Positions 1 to 10,116 of a DNA stretch of 25,122 nt are shown piece after piece. The DNA is from Proteiniphilum sp. UBA5384 (GTDB lineage: Bacteria > Bacteroidota > Bacteroidia > Bacteroidales > Dysgonomonadaceae): NCBI RefSeq assembly GCF_002410825.1, contig NZ_DHOS01000050.1, positions 1-25,122 of the forward strand, in the 5' to 3' direction. Made by a program: the position numbers and the translations under genes. The first letter of the stretch is position 1; each line of letters opens with the position of its first letter. The notes beneath the pieces are model-generated. The model did no database searches. It was given only the letters and a program-made list of their open reading frames with translations, and was not told where the DNA came from.

Positions 1-70
1 CCAAAAATGACTACAACTAACTAAGTTTCAAATATTTCAAAGAACTCTACGAGATTTTAATAGGACAGTA

Positions 71-2932
71 ATGATTGGGTATATTGAACAGGAAATAAAT
101 GTGACTGGAATAACCAATTTTGATATTATATTAAAAGAGGACACACAATCACTCACTGAAGTGGTGGTAGTGGGGTATGGGGTACAAAAGAAAGCCACGG
201 TTACCGGTGCCATTTCATCCATCGGCACCGAAAAACTGGTGCAGTCTCCGGTATCCAATATCAGTAATTCACTGACAGGACGAATTACCGGGCTTCTGTC
301 CGTACAACGGGAGGGTGAGCCGGGCATGGATCAATCCACTTTGCGAATCAGGGGTGAAGGTACCTTTTCCGGTTCCGCTGATCCCTTGGTGATGGTGGAT
401 GGAATTGAGAGTTTGAACTTCAATAATATCGATCCACATGAAGTTGAGAATATAACGGTGCTGAAAGATGCTTCTGCTACGGCGGTCTATGGCGTGAGAG
501 GAGCTAATGGTGTGATATTGATTACCACAAAAAGGGGCAGTAAAGGGAAACCAGTGTTAAGTTTTTCTTCTAACGTCGCATTCAATACATTTACGGATCT
601 TAGAGAAAACCTGGGGAGTTATGAGTATGCGATAAATTTTAATGAAGCTTTAAAATACAATTCATTCTTTACAGGCTCCTATTCTCCTAAATTCAGTAAA
701 GAAGATATTGAGCATTTCAGGACGGGTGATGATCCCATATTTTATCCGGATACAGATTGGTATTCTTTGATGTTGAAATCAGTCTCTATTCAAACGCATC
801 ATAATCTCAATATTCAAGGGGGAAGTGATCTGATTAAATACTTTGTATCCGCGGGTTATTTTTCGCAGGAAGGGCTCTTTAACTCTTTTGGGGGGGCTAC
901 GGATCATGATACGAATGTACTGTATAGGAGGTACAACCTGCGCTCAAATTTTGACGTTAAAATCACAGACCGTTTATCCACCAAAATAAATTTATCCTCA
1001 CAAATAGAAAATAGGAGGGGACCCGGAAAAGGCGATAACACAAAATATACAATGAGTCGGATTTCAATTGCTCCACCCTATTTTACGCCGGGTATTGTGG
1101 ATGGTAAAATTGTAAATGTGCATGATGTTTTTGGTGGAAATCCTCTCGAACAGTTATTAAGCACGGGATACAACAGGAATGTGGCCAACTATATAACCAC
1201 TTCTGTCAGCTTTGATTATGATCTCTCTTTTTTAACAAAAGGATTGAAACTAAATGGTTTGATTTCTTATTGGCATAGAATGAATAACAGGAAAATTTAT
1301 GAAATATCTACCCAGACATATTTCCCTATAAGACTTTCGGATAATGAAATATTCTATTCTCCCCAGAAAAATGAAAAACCGGTTCAGTTCGAAGAAAAGT
1401 CAGCCAAGAACAGGAAAACATACCTGGAGATTGGACTGAATTACAATAACAAATTTGGAGATCATGGCGTTACCGGCCTATTGTTATACAATCAAAGCAA
1501 ACTGTACGACCCGGATCTGGCGTATGTAATTCCTAATGGTTATCAGGGTTTGGTGGGAAGAATCACCTATGATTACAAGCTGCGTTACTTGGCTGAATTC
1601 AATGTCGGTTATAATGGTACGGAAAATTTTGCACCAGGCAAGAGGTTTGGCTTTTTCCCGGCATTTTCTTTAGGCTGGGTTGTCTCGGAAGAAGAATTTT
1701 ATCCCAAGAATGATATCGTCTCTTACGTTAAGCTAAGGGGAACTTATGGTGAGGTGGGAAACGATAAAATCGGGGGTGACCGTTTCTTATATTTACCCTC
1801 TGTGTATGAATTTTTAAACAGTAGCAGTGACAGCTATAATTTAGGCGTTCCCGGTTCCACATTTCAGCGCTATGGTGTTTCATTTGAAGGGCTCTTGGGT
1901 AATCCTGGACTTACGTGGGAAAAATCAAAGAAGATGAATATAGGGGTAGACCTATCCCTGTTGAATAATAAAGTCAGATTTGTCTTTGATTATTTTAATG
2001 AAAATCGCAATAACATCCTTGCCACCCCGCAAACCACACCCGATATTGTAGGTGCCAACCTACCACCTCAAAACTGGGGGAAGATGAAAAATAGCGGCTT
2101 TGAAACTGAAATCAATTTCAACGATAAAATTGGGAATGTAAATTATTGGGCGCAAGGCTCGTTTACATTTGCCCGGAACAAAATCCTGTTCCAGGACGAG
2201 GTGTTGAGAGAAAATGCGCCTTACCAGCACAGGACCGGACAATCGAAAGGACAGATGTTCGGATATATAGCGGAAGGATTTTATAATACATGGGAAGAGG
2301 TGAATGATGTCAACAGACCGGTCTCAACACATCAAAATAACAGGATTATGCCGGGGGATGTGAAATTTAAAGATATCAACGGTGATGGTAAAATTGATGC
2401 ACTCGACCAAGTGCCCATCGGGTATCCCGATTTCCCTGAAATTGTGTATGGTATCTCCTTAGGAGCCGATTATAAGGGTTTTGACTTCTCGGTATTGTTC
2501 CAAGGGGCGGAACGGGTCAGCAGATTAAATCACGTTACCACAATAAGACCTTATGAAAATGACCTGATGGCATTGTCCTATATTCCTAAATGGTCGTGGA
2601 CCCAAGAGAAATATGAGAAAGGAGAGACCATAAAACTCCCTCATCTTAGTGCACAGCAGCAACAATCACATAATTACCAGACATCCACCTTTATGGTGCA
2701 GAACGCCCGCTATCTGCGGTTAAAGAATGCTGAAATAGGATACCGGTTCAAGCCTAAATTATTGGAACGAATCAACATCAGCTCTTGCCGGATTTATCTG
2801 AACGGTAATAATTTGATCACTTGGGATAATTTATTCCCCGGTGACGATCCTGAACAGCTCGCACTCTCAGGTGATAATGCATATTATCCTTTAACGAGAA
2901 CTTTTAATATAGGAATTAATTTACAATTTTAA
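71..2932 (+). CDS. SusC/RagA-family TonB-dependent outer-membrane transporter, 5' end missing
   Basis: This is an outer-membrane beta-barrel that imports glycan oligosaccharides with energy from TonB, acting with the SusD lidding protein encoded just downstream. The readable frame opens with the last strand of a carboxypeptidase-regulatory-like domain (IGYIEQEINVTG, then LKEDTQSLTEVVVVGYG, the hallmark before the plug). The plug domain follows at roughly residues 35-155 (LVMVDGIESLNFNNI; TAVYGVRGANGVILITTKRG), then the barrel to the C-terminal NIGINLQF. No signal peptide is present, and most of the usual N-terminal domain is absent. The frame closes upstream at a TGA (8-10), and bases 11-70 encode nothing SusC-like in any forward frame. 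The ATG at 71 is therefore only the first available Met and probably not a native start. susD-1 begins 10 bases after the stop. Family call is certain; intactness is doubtful. Confidence 0.88.
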   Translation: MIGYIEQEINVTGITNFDIILKEDTQSLTEVVVVGYGVQKKATVTGAISSIGTEKLVQSPVSNISNSLTGRITGLLSVQREGEPGMDQSTLRIRGEGTFSGSADPLVMVDGIESLNFNNIDPHEVENITVLKDASATAVYGVRGANGVILITTKRGSKGKPVLSFSSNVAFNTFTDLRENLGSYEYAINFNEALKYNSFFTGSYSPKFSKEDIEHFRTGDDPIFYPDTDWYSLMLKSVSIQTHHNLNIQGGSDLIKYFVSAGYFSQEGLFNSFGGATDHDTNVLYRRYNLRSNFDVKITDRLSTKINLSSQIENRRGPGKGDNTKYTMSRISIAPPYFTPGIVDGKIVNVHDVFGGNPLEQLLSTGYNRNVANYITTSVSFDYDLSFLTKGLKLNGLISYWHRMNNRKIYEISTQTYFPIRLSDNEIFYSPQKNEKPVQFEEKSAKNRKTYLEIGLNYNNKFGDHGVTGLLLYNQSKLYDPDLAYVIPNGYQGLVGRITYDYKLRYLAEFNVGYNGTENFAPGKRFGFFPAFSLGWVVSEEEFYPKNDIVSYVKLRGTYGEVGNDKIGGDRFLYLPSVYEFLNSSSDSYNLGVPGSTFQRYGVSFEGLLGNPGLTWEKSKKMNIGVDLSLLNNKVRFVFDYFNENRNNILATPQTTPDIVGANLPPQNWGKMKNSGFETEINFNDKIGNVNYWAQGSFTFARNKILFQDEVLRENAPYQHRTGQSKGQMFGYIAEGFYNTWEEVNDVNRPVSTHQNNRIMPGDVKFKDINGDGKIDALDQVPIGYPDFPEIVYGISLGADYKGFDFSVLFQGAERVSRLNHVTTIRPYENDLMALSYIPKWSWTQEKYEKGETIKLPHLSAQQQQSHNYQTSTFMVQNARYLRLKNAEIGYRFKPKLLERINISSCRIYLNGNNLITWDNLFPGDDPEQLALSGDNAYYPLTRTFNIGINLQF

Positions 2933-2942
2933 ATAAGATATA

Positions 2943-4688
2943 ATGAGGACATCGGTTAAGATTATATTAGCAGTATCATATATAGTTCTCTCACTATTAT
3001 TTATATCATGTGAAGATATGATGGGAAACTTTTTGGAAAAACCACCCGGAGTAGATGTTACAGAAGATACCATTTTTGCCACCCAAAATAATGTGGAGAC
3101 ATTTATCATGGGAATATACAAGGATGGAATGTATACCGACATGCCGGAATGGAATGATAGAAACGGAAAGAGGGATGCTGCCTTTGGTTGTTACTGTGAT
3201 GAAGCGGAAAATGTGGCTTCATGGTATTCCTCGCAAAGATACAATACCGCGTCCATCACACCTCAGAATAATGGAGATGCGGGCAGATGGACCTATCGGT
3301 GGAAAGCAATCAGGAGCATCAATACGCTTCTGGACAGGATTGATGATGTCCCCGATGCAAGCGATGAATATAAAAAACAGGCAAAAGGGCAAGCACTCTT
3401 TATCCGCGGGTTATGCTATTTTGAGATGTTCAAACGATATGGTGGTGTACCCATTGTGGACAAGCGCTTTTCGTTTGATGACCCTGAGTCACTGAAGATA
3501 GGGAGAGCCACATTGGAAGAGACCGTGGATTTCATTGTGAAAGATGCGGTGGAAGCCGCAAAGCTCTTACCCGATAAATGGCCTTTGAATCATACCGGCA
3601 AGGCGACAAAAGGCGCGGCACTGATGCTGAAATCCCGGACATTATTATATGCTGCCAGTGATTTGTCAAATACAGCTACTCCCCCGCTTGCTTTGCAAGG
3701 GCATAATGAGCTGATCAGTTACGGCAATTATGACGTCAACAGATGGAAATTAGCAGCTGATGCGGCAAAAGAGGTGATTGACTGGGCTCCCAATGGGGAA
3801 GTGCGGCTGATCGATGACAGGGGGGAGGATAAAAACTACCAGTACGTTTGGAGTGTCGCTGACAATGAAGAGGTGATTATGTCCAGTAAATTGACCGGAT
3901 CGGTGGGATTCGGCACGAATGTATTCAAGTCCCTGAACAACTTTTATTTTACGCAGTCCGGCACCATGATCACCCAGAACTTTGTGGAGAAATATGAAAA
4001 GAAAGATGGAACACCTCAATATTGGGATCCGAATGGCGGGAATAATTTAGCGCAAATATATAAAGATCTTGATCCCCGCTTTGGACAATCCATCGGATAT
4101 AATGGTGCATACTGGAATAAAGATTTTCCTGTATTGACCCTATGGGAAGGCGCGGTACCTTCAAACCAGCCCCCGTTGCTTGACCTCAAAACCGGATATT
4201 GGGTCAGGAAGTATGTACCCGAAGAGCTGAATTTAAGTACAAATGCCTTTGCAATATGGACACTATACCGGTTGGCAGAAGCTTACCTTAATTATGCGGA
4301 AGCCTTGAATGAGTTTCATGGTCGTCCTGTCAAGGAGGCGTATGATGCCGTAAATCTGATCCGGGGAAGATCGGGTATGCCCGATTTTCCGTCCGATCTT
4401 TCACAAGAGGAGTTCCGGGAAAAAATCAGGAATGAACGGTCGATAGAACTCTTTTTTGAAGAGCACCGCCTTTGGGATGTAATGCGATGGAGGATTGCAG
4501 AGGAGGATGGTGTCATGCAGGGAGGTATGAAAGGAATTAAAATATATAAGTTACCTGACCCCAGTAGCGAATTCCGTTGGGAGCCTTATGTCTTTGAAGA
4601 ACGCTTTTGGAAAGCAAGTATGTATCGCATTCCATTTCCTCAATCGGAGGTCGATAAGGGATACATCATCCAAAATTCGGGTTGGTAA
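2943..4688 (+). CDS. SusD/RagB-family glycan-binding surface lipoprotein (first pair)
   Basis: This 581-residue SusD-like protein forms the extracellular lid of the preceding SusC transporter and binds the glycan. It starts with a lipoprotein signal peptide (LLFISC, Cys about residue 23, followed by acidic ED). The family's TPR-containing helical region includes RGLCYFEMFKRYGGVPIVD (about 155-173) and the C-terminal SusD region ends in the typical RIPFPQSEVDKGYIIQNSGW. Other SusD hallmarks are LYRLAEAYLNYAEALNE (about 440-456) and IRNERSIELFFEEHRLWDVMRW (about 500-520). Length is normal for the family. It lies 10 bases after susC-1 and 31 bases before susC-2, consistent with one transcript. 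Confidence 0.96.
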   Translation: MRTSVKIILAVSYIVLSLLFISCEDMMGNFLEKPPGVDVTEDTIFATQNNVETFIMGIYKDGMYTDMPEWNDRNGKRDAAFGCYCDEAENVASWYSSQRYNTASITPQNNGDAGRWTYRWKAIRSINTLLDRIDDVPDASDEYKKQAKGQALFIRGLCYFEMFKRYGGVPIVDKRFSFDDPESLKIGRATLEETVDFIVKDAVEAAKLLPDKWPLNHTGKATKGAALMLKSRTLLYAASDLSNTATPPLALQGHNELISYGNYDVNRWKLAADAAKEVIDWAPNGEVRLIDDRGEDKNYQYVWSVADNEEVIMSSKLTGSVGFGTNVFKSLNNFYFTQSGTMITQNFVEKYEKKDGTPQYWDPNGGNNLAQIYKDLDPRFGQSIGYNGAYWNKDFPVLTLWEGAVPSNQPPLLDLKTGYWVRKYVPEELNLSTNAFAIWTLYRLAEAYLNYAEALNEFHGRPVKEAYDAVNLIRGRSGMPDFPSDLSQEEFREKIRNERSIELFFEEHRLWDVMRWRIAEEDGVMQGGMKGIKIYKLPDPSSEFRWEPYVFEERFWKASMYRIPFPQSEVDKGYIIQNSGW

Positions 4689-4719
4689 TTATGAATATGT
4701 TTGAAAAAATAGAAGATTT

Positions 4720-7506
4720 ATGCAACAAAAATATAGCCATATATTCCTCTTAGTGTTGTTTTTTATAACCACAGGAACAGTACTGCAAGCGCAGCCCGAT
4801 ACTCAAGATTCTCTCATTTATGAGAATGGGGATAAGTTACCTCTGGGTTACAATCGCACTATCCCTAAATGGATGGTAACTAGCGCGGCTTCCACACTTT
4901 CTTTTGATGACTTTGATAATTCTTTTGGTACAAATTTAGGAAATAAACTAAGTGGCAAATTGGCAGGGTTGACGGTGTTACAAAAGAATTATGAACCGGG
5001 ATTGGATTCTCCCGAGTTGCTTTCCAGAGGTTTAGGCACATTCTATGGAGCGGGAAATAATATCCTTGTGGTAGTGGATGGCTTTCAAAGCTTTTATGAG
5101 CAATTGGTGCCTGAAGAAATAGCGTCCATCACATTGCTGAAGGACGCGGCTTCTACTACTATGTACGGGATGAAAGGGGCAAATGGTGTATTGCTGATTA
5201 CGACCAAAAGGGGTAAAAATGGTCCTTTAAAGGTGAATTTCTCCATGCAACAGGGGTTTAGTAAACCAAACAGGTTGCCCGACTTTCTGGGGGCATATGA
5301 TCACGCACGCCTTTATAATGAAGCCCTTTTTAATGATGGCCAGCCGATTCGCTATTCAGACACCGATCTGGAGGCATACAGGGGCGGAAGTGATCCTTTC
5401 TTTTATCCAGATGTGGACTGGCATAAGACGTTGTTAAGGAGCTGGGTGCCGGTCTCCAAATATAATCTAACACTATCAGGTGGGCAAAACAGCACCAATT
5501 ATTTTGTCTTATTGAGTGTGATCAATAATGCGGGATTGTATGAAAAAACGGACAAGAAGAGTGATTTCAGCAGCAATTCAACTTTTACCCAATACAATGT
5601 GCGTGCGAACGTTGACATAGATATTACCAAAAGATTGTCCGCTTCCACCAAATTAGGATTTACGGTGGCAGACAAGAAAAATCCTGCTGATTACTCAACG
5701 GATGCTCTTTTCAGCTTGATGTCAACTATTCCTCCCAATGCCTTTCCGGTCTATAACCCGAATAAAACGTATGGAGGAAGCGCACGTTTTAGCAATCCTT
5801 GGGGTGATATTATCGAGTCGGGCTATTTTACCACCAATCAGAGGACAGCCCAGGTGTCGTTGATGCTAACTCATCAATTGGATATGATAACCAGAGGGTT
5901 AAGTGTGTCGGCAGCTGTGTCGTTTAACAACTCTTTTATGGGATATTCTGCAAAATCGAGGACTTATGAAAGATTCTCTGTGTCAAGGGGCAGTGATAAC
6001 CGCCTGAATTATACAAAATTTGGGGAAGAAACCGCTTTGACGGCAAGTGAGGATGAATTCAACCAATGGCGAAACCATACAGTCCAGACTTTTTTACAGT
6101 ATAATTCCTCTTTTTCCGGAAACATTATTGACGCGACTTTGGGTTTTGACAGTGATTCCTATACGCAGCAGTTTGACCAGACCGATTTTAAACAACTCGG
6201 AGTTAATGGACGTGCCACTTATACCCATCAACAGAAATATATAGGAGAGCTTACTTTTGGATACTATGGCTCTAACGCGTTCAAGAAGAATAAACGTTTT
6301 GGCCTATTCCCGGGAGTCTCATTGGGATGGGTAGTTTCCAACGAGGAGTTTCTAAAAGATATCCGTTATTTAGATTTTTTGAAATTAAGGACCTCTTATG
6401 GAATTTCGGGCATCAATCTATTAGGCGATCAGCGCTTTATGTATGATCAATATTACTCTTCACAAGGACCTTATATTTTTGGCAACACCACGGTGCAAGG
6501 GTATGCCGATTCATATCTGGCAAACCCCGACTTGACCTGGGAAAAGAAAAGAGAAATCAATATTGGAATAGACGCGCTCCTGTGGGATAATTTTGATTTC
6601 AGCATGGATGTTTTCAACCAGCTTCGCTATGATATCATGTCGGTGCCGAACAGTGAGATTCCTCTTTATGCCGGTATTGTGTATCCATATTGGAATATTG
6701 GTGAAGTGAAAAACCGAGGCTTTGAGGCGCAGTTGGGATATAAAAAGGCATTATCCGACGACTTGACTCTCTCTGCCAATTTCAACCTTTGGTATGCGAA
6801 AAGTGAAGTGACCAGTATTCCGGAGATCATAAAAGAAGATGGGTATCAACTGCAAAAAGGGAAGCCTGTCTACCAGCCTTTTTTATTGGAGGCGATTGGT
6901 TTTTTCAGGGATGATGAAGATATCAGGGATTCACCTTTACAAACATTTGGCCCCGTGCAACCGGGAGACATCAAGTATAAAGACCAAAACAACGATGGTG
7001 TCATTGATGACAGGGATTATTATCCTGTCGGTTATACCAATATACCTCAACTATCGGCGGGGATTACGCTGGGAGTGGTATACAAAAATGTTTTTATGAA
7101 TATGTTTATCCAGGGGGTGACGAATCGCTCGGTAATCCTGCCCAGCTACTTCCATGCTTTTCAAGATGAGGGGAAAGCACCCTCCATGGCATTGGGAAGA
7201 TGGACCGAAAAGACCCGTGACACGGCTACTTATCCGAGGCTCTCCTCTTATAATAATCAGAATAACCACCAGGTCTCCTCTTCTTTCTGGCAACGAGATG
7301 GCAGCTTTATCAAGTTGAGAAATATTGAGCTGGGATATAATATTCCCGGTTCGATGATGCGCAAGATCGGACTGACAAGCGGCAATCTCTTTGTGAATGG
7401 CACGAATATTTTCACATGGGACCGGGTTGATATTGCTGATCCGGAAGTCCTGTCCGGATATCCGGCAATGAGGACTTTTAGTGTTGGCGTAAAGGTTGAA
7501 CTATAA
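4720..7506 (+). CDS. SusC/RagA-family TonB-dependent transporter (second pair), short form
   Basis: This 928-residue TonB-dependent outer-membrane importer pairs with the SusD gene 15 bases downstream. It has an intact signal peptide (hydrophobic segment about residues 8-23, probable cleavage after VLQA before QPD). Mature sequence leads into the plug with only a short linker; plug motifs are LAGLTVLQKNYEPG, ILVVVDGFQSF, ITLLKDAASTTMYGMKGANG and LLITTKRG (about 80-165). The barrel includes FNVGY/FGYYGSNAF-type strands and ends in RTFSVGVKVEL. Unlike most SusC proteins, it has no carboxypeptidase-regulatory-like domain between signal peptide and plug. It shares family motifs with susC-1 but is clearly divergent, so it is a distinct transporter and not a recent tandem copy. 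Confidence 0.95.
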   Translation: MQQKYSHIFLLVLFFITTGTVLQAQPDTQDSLIYENGDKLPLGYNRTIPKWMVTSAASTLSFDDFDNSFGTNLGNKLSGKLAGLTVLQKNYEPGLDSPELLSRGLGTFYGAGNNILVVVDGFQSFYEQLVPEEIASITLLKDAASTTMYGMKGANGVLLITTKRGKNGPLKVNFSMQQGFSKPNRLPDFLGAYDHARLYNEALFNDGQPIRYSDTDLEAYRGGSDPFFYPDVDWHKTLLRSWVPVSKYNLTLSGGQNSTNYFVLLSVINNAGLYEKTDKKSDFSSNSTFTQYNVRANVDIDITKRLSASTKLGFTVADKKNPADYSTDALFSLMSTIPPNAFPVYNPNKTYGGSARFSNPWGDIIESGYFTTNQRTAQVSLMLTHQLDMITRGLSVSAAVSFNNSFMGYSAKSRTYERFSVSRGSDNRLNYTKFGEETALTASEDEFNQWRNHTVQTFLQYNSSFSGNIIDATLGFDSDSYTQQFDQTDFKQLGVNGRATYTHQQKYIGELTFGYYGSNAFKKNKRFGLFPGVSLGWVVSNEEFLKDIRYLDFLKLRTSYGISGINLLGDQRFMYDQYYSSQGPYIFGNTTVQGYADSYLANPDLTWEKKREINIGIDALLWDNFDFSMDVFNQLRYDIMSVPNSEIPLYAGIVYPYWNIGEVKNRGFEAQLGYKKALSDDLTLSANFNLWYAKSEVTSIPEIIKEDGYQLQKGKPVYQPFLLEAIGFFRDDEDIRDSPLQTFGPVQPGDIKYKDQNNDGVIDDRDYYPVGYTNIPQLSAGITLGVVYKNVFMNMFIQGVTNRSVILPSYFHAFQDEGKAPSMALGRWTEKTRDTATYPRLSSYNNQNNHQVSSSFWQRDGSFIKLRNIELGYNIPGSMMRKIGLTSGNLFVNGTNIFTWDRVDIADPEVLSGYPAMRTFSVGVKVEL

Positions 7507-7521
7507 TTTAAATCAAAGACA

Positions 7522-9237
7522 ATGAATATAAAATCAAAATACAGATCAATAGCCATTCTCTGCCTATTGTTGTTTTATTCCTGCGACGGGTATTTAGACC
7601 CGGAAGCGATGGTGGAGCTTACAGCCGATCAGGCCACTAAAGATTATAATTATAGTAAATCCAGGGTTGCCTCCATATATGCTGATATCCGAGCCGGATT
7701 TTCTGAAATTGGCGGCGCCATGATGGCGTCCGCTTCCGACGAAGCAGAACACGCCGTAGAGAGTTCAAACGTGCACCATTTCAATCGGGGCACATGGAAC
7801 CAGTTCTCTAATCCCGATAACGCCTGGAGCCATTACTATAGGGCTATCAGCAAGGTCAATCAATATCTTATTAGTTCAGACAGCATAAACTTGGATAGAT
7901 ATAAACATAATCCCGACCTCCAGGATGCTTACCGGAATTACTTGGCAGAGATTCACAGGTGGAGGTATGAAGTGCGCTTTTTGAGGGCATATTTTTATTT
8001 TGAACTGATAAAACGTTATGGAGGCGTGCCTTTGATAAAAACGCCCATTGTTTTCGATGATAATCTAAAAGAAATATCCAGGGATAAATTAGGCGAGTGC
8101 ATTCAGTTTATCCTGGATGAATGTGATTCCGCTGCAGTTGTTTTACCGCCAAGACATGCAAGTGAAGAGTTGGGCAGGATCACGAAAGTGACGGCTTTGG
8201 CATTGAAAAGCAGAGTGTTATTATATGCTGCCAGCGACCTTTTCAATAATCCCGGTTGGGCAACGGGGTATGCCAATCCGGAATTGATCTCCCTGAGCGG
8301 GGAATCACGGGAGAAACGATGGGCAGATGCGGCAGATGCGGCCAAGGAGGTGATAGAGCTGGCCGAATCGAACGGATATGCGTTAAGCGGCAGTTATACT
8401 TCCCTCTTCGGCCCGAATACACATACGAATAATGAGGTGCTGTTCTTTAGAAGGGAAGGGAATAGCAACTCGTTTGAACGGAACAACTTCTCGGTGGGGT
8501 TCGACTTGGGCGGAAGTGGCACCAACCCGTCGCAAAACTTGGTGGATGCTTATGAAATGCGTAACGGTAAACCCATCAACGACAATAATTCGGGGTATAA
8601 TCCGCAAAACCCGTATATAAACCGGGATCCCCGGTTAGAGATGACCATTATCCGCAATAACAGCCAATTCAAAGGAAGGATAATAGAAACATTTGAAGGG
8701 GGACTTGACGGGCCGCCTATCATCCGTGCCACAAAGACCGGGTATTATCTCAGAAAATATGTGAATGAAGATTTGAACCTTGTAACCAACCAAACCAGTA
8801 CCCATAGTTGGGTAATATTCAGGTTGGCCGAACTATACCTGAATTACGCCGAGGCGTTGAATGAATCTGATCCCGGAAATAGTGATATTGCCAAGTATAT
8901 CAACAAAGTGCGCCAGAGGAGTGATGTAAATATGCCTGCGATTTCATCGGAGTGGAGTCAATTACAAATCCGTGAAAGGATTTACAATGAAAGACGGGTC
9001 GAATTTGCTTTTGAAGGGCATCGTTTCTGGGATCTGCGCAGATGGATGATTGCCTCCGATTTTCTGTCCGCTCCCTTATCAGGGGTGAAAATTAACAAAA
9101 ATCCAGATTATAGTTTGGACTATTCTTTCAGGGAGGTCGAAACAAGGGTATTTTCACCTAAGATGTATTTATATCCGATCCCTCAAAATGAGATTCGTAT
9201 CAATAAAAGTTTAATTCAAAATCCGCTATGGAATTAG
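7522..9237 (+). CDS. SusD/RagB-family glycan-binding surface lipoprotein (second pair)
   Basis: This 571-residue SusD-like lipoprotein is the partner of susC-2. The lipoprotein signal is LLLFYSC with Cys about residue 21, followed by DG. Family motifs are RAYFYFELIKRYGGVPLIKT (about 155-174), TALALKSRVLLYAASDLFN (about 225-243), IFRLAELYLNYAEALNES (about 432-449), YNERRVEFAFEGHRFWDLRRW (about 492-512) and the C-terminal MYLYPIPQNEIRINKSLIQN. It starts 15 bases after susC-2 and is followed after 34 bases by the PKD lipoprotein, so it appears to sit within one operon. Its specific glycan cannot be read from sequence. Confidence 0.96.
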   Translation: MNIKSKYRSIAILCLLLFYSCDGYLDPEAMVELTADQATKDYNYSKSRVASIYADIRAGFSEIGGAMMASASDEAEHAVESSNVHHFNRGTWNQFSNPDNAWSHYYRAISKVNQYLISSDSINLDRYKHNPDLQDAYRNYLAEIHRWRYEVRFLRAYFYFELIKRYGGVPLIKTPIVFDDNLKEISRDKLGECIQFILDECDSAAVVLPPRHASEELGRITKVTALALKSRVLLYAASDLFNNPGWATGYANPELISLSGESREKRWADAADAAKEVIELAESNGYALSGSYTSLFGPNTHTNNEVLFFRREGNSNSFERNNFSVGFDLGGSGTNPSQNLVDAYEMRNGKPINDNNSGYNPQNPYINRDPRLEMTIIRNNSQFKGRIIETFEGGLDGPPIIRATKTGYYLRKYVNEDLNLVTNQTSTHSWVIFRLAELYLNYAEALNESDPGNSDIAKYINKVRQRSDVNMPAISSEWSQLQIRERIYNERRVEFAFEGHRFWDLRRWMIASDFLSAPLSGVKINKNPDYSLDYSFREVETRVFSPKMYLYPIPQNEIRINKSLIQNPLWN

Positions 9238-9271
9238 TGTGACGTCCATTGTAATGATAGATATAAAAATT

Positions 9272-10081
9272 ATGAATAAAAAAATAATAGCCAAGGCATC
9301 CTGCCTTATAATGATCTTCTCACTATTATTTGCCTGTGGGGATGACACCATCGTCAGGGATGCCGCATATCCGACACAATTAATCTATTTGCCCGCTGCG
9401 TATACAAATGGTCAATTTGTAATAGATGATATCACTAGAAAAAGAGGGGAGCAGCCCATAGAGGGATACCTCTACCGGTATATTGTCGACAATGAGGCAA
9501 ATAAATTCAGTGTGCCCTTGTCCGTGTATAGGGCGGGGGTAGACAACAAGGGGAGTTTTGCCGTACATATTAAAGTGGATAATGATACCATTGCGGCATT
9601 GAATGCGAAAGGTGGTCTGTCTGATATTTTGCACGTGATCCCTGAAGATAAATACGCGATTGCTAATGCGGTGCAAATGGGGGATGGGGCGGAAATTGCC
9701 CAATTCAGCTTAGATATTGATCTGGATTATTTATTGGATAATTATCCGGATAAATTATTTGCATTGGCGATTCATATCGAAAGTCCGGACAGGAAGGTCA
9801 ATCCCGATTTAAGCACGGTGATAGTGATTATCCATACAAAAATAATGAAACCTACCGCAGACTTCTCCGTATCGTTGGATGGGAGGAAAGTATTCTTTGA
9901 TAATAAATCGTTGATGGCAGGGAACTATGTGTGGGACTTTGGAGATGGATACTATTCCGATGAACAATCGCCATCGCATACATACGAGCAGCCGGGTACC
10001 TATAAGGCCATACTCACTGCCGTGGGCATTACCGGGAATAGGGACAGGTCTGTACAATCAGTTGAAATTACGATATATTAA
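9272..10081 (+). CDS. Surface glycan-binding lipoprotein, DUF1735-like plus PKD domain
   Basis: This 269-residue lipoprotein is in the SusE/SusF-like position immediately after a SusCD pair, where surface glycan-binding proteins are usual. I chose the ATG at 9272 because it gives a short basic N-terminus, a hydrophobic segment and a lipobox (LLFAC, Cys about 22, followed by GDD); an ATG at 9239 would only add an unsuited leader. The N-terminal half (about 30-190) resembles DUF1735 (YLPAAYTNGQF, FSVPLSVYRAGV). The C-terminal 85 residues form a PKD beta-sandwich (PTADFS, YVWDFGDGYYSDEQSPSHTY, PGTYKAILTAVG). No catalytic motif is seen. A role in binding the substrate at the cell surface is inferred from domain type and position. 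Confidence 0.85.
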   Translation: MNKKIIAKASCLIMIFSLLFACGDDTIVRDAAYPTQLIYLPAAYTNGQFVIDDITRKRGEQPIEGYLYRYIVDNEANKFSVPLSVYRAGVDNKGSFAVHIKVDNDTIAALNAKGGLSDILHVIPEDKYAIANAVQMGDGAEIAQFSLDIDLDYLLDNYPDKLFALAIHIESPDRKVNPDLSTVIVIIHTKIMKPTADFSVSLDGRKVFFDNKSLMAGNYVWDFGDGYYSDEQSPSHTYEQPGTYKAILTAVGITGNRDRSVQSVEITIY

Positions 10082-10116
10082 TTACAGATATCTCACAATA
10101 AAACAGGTGAATTATA

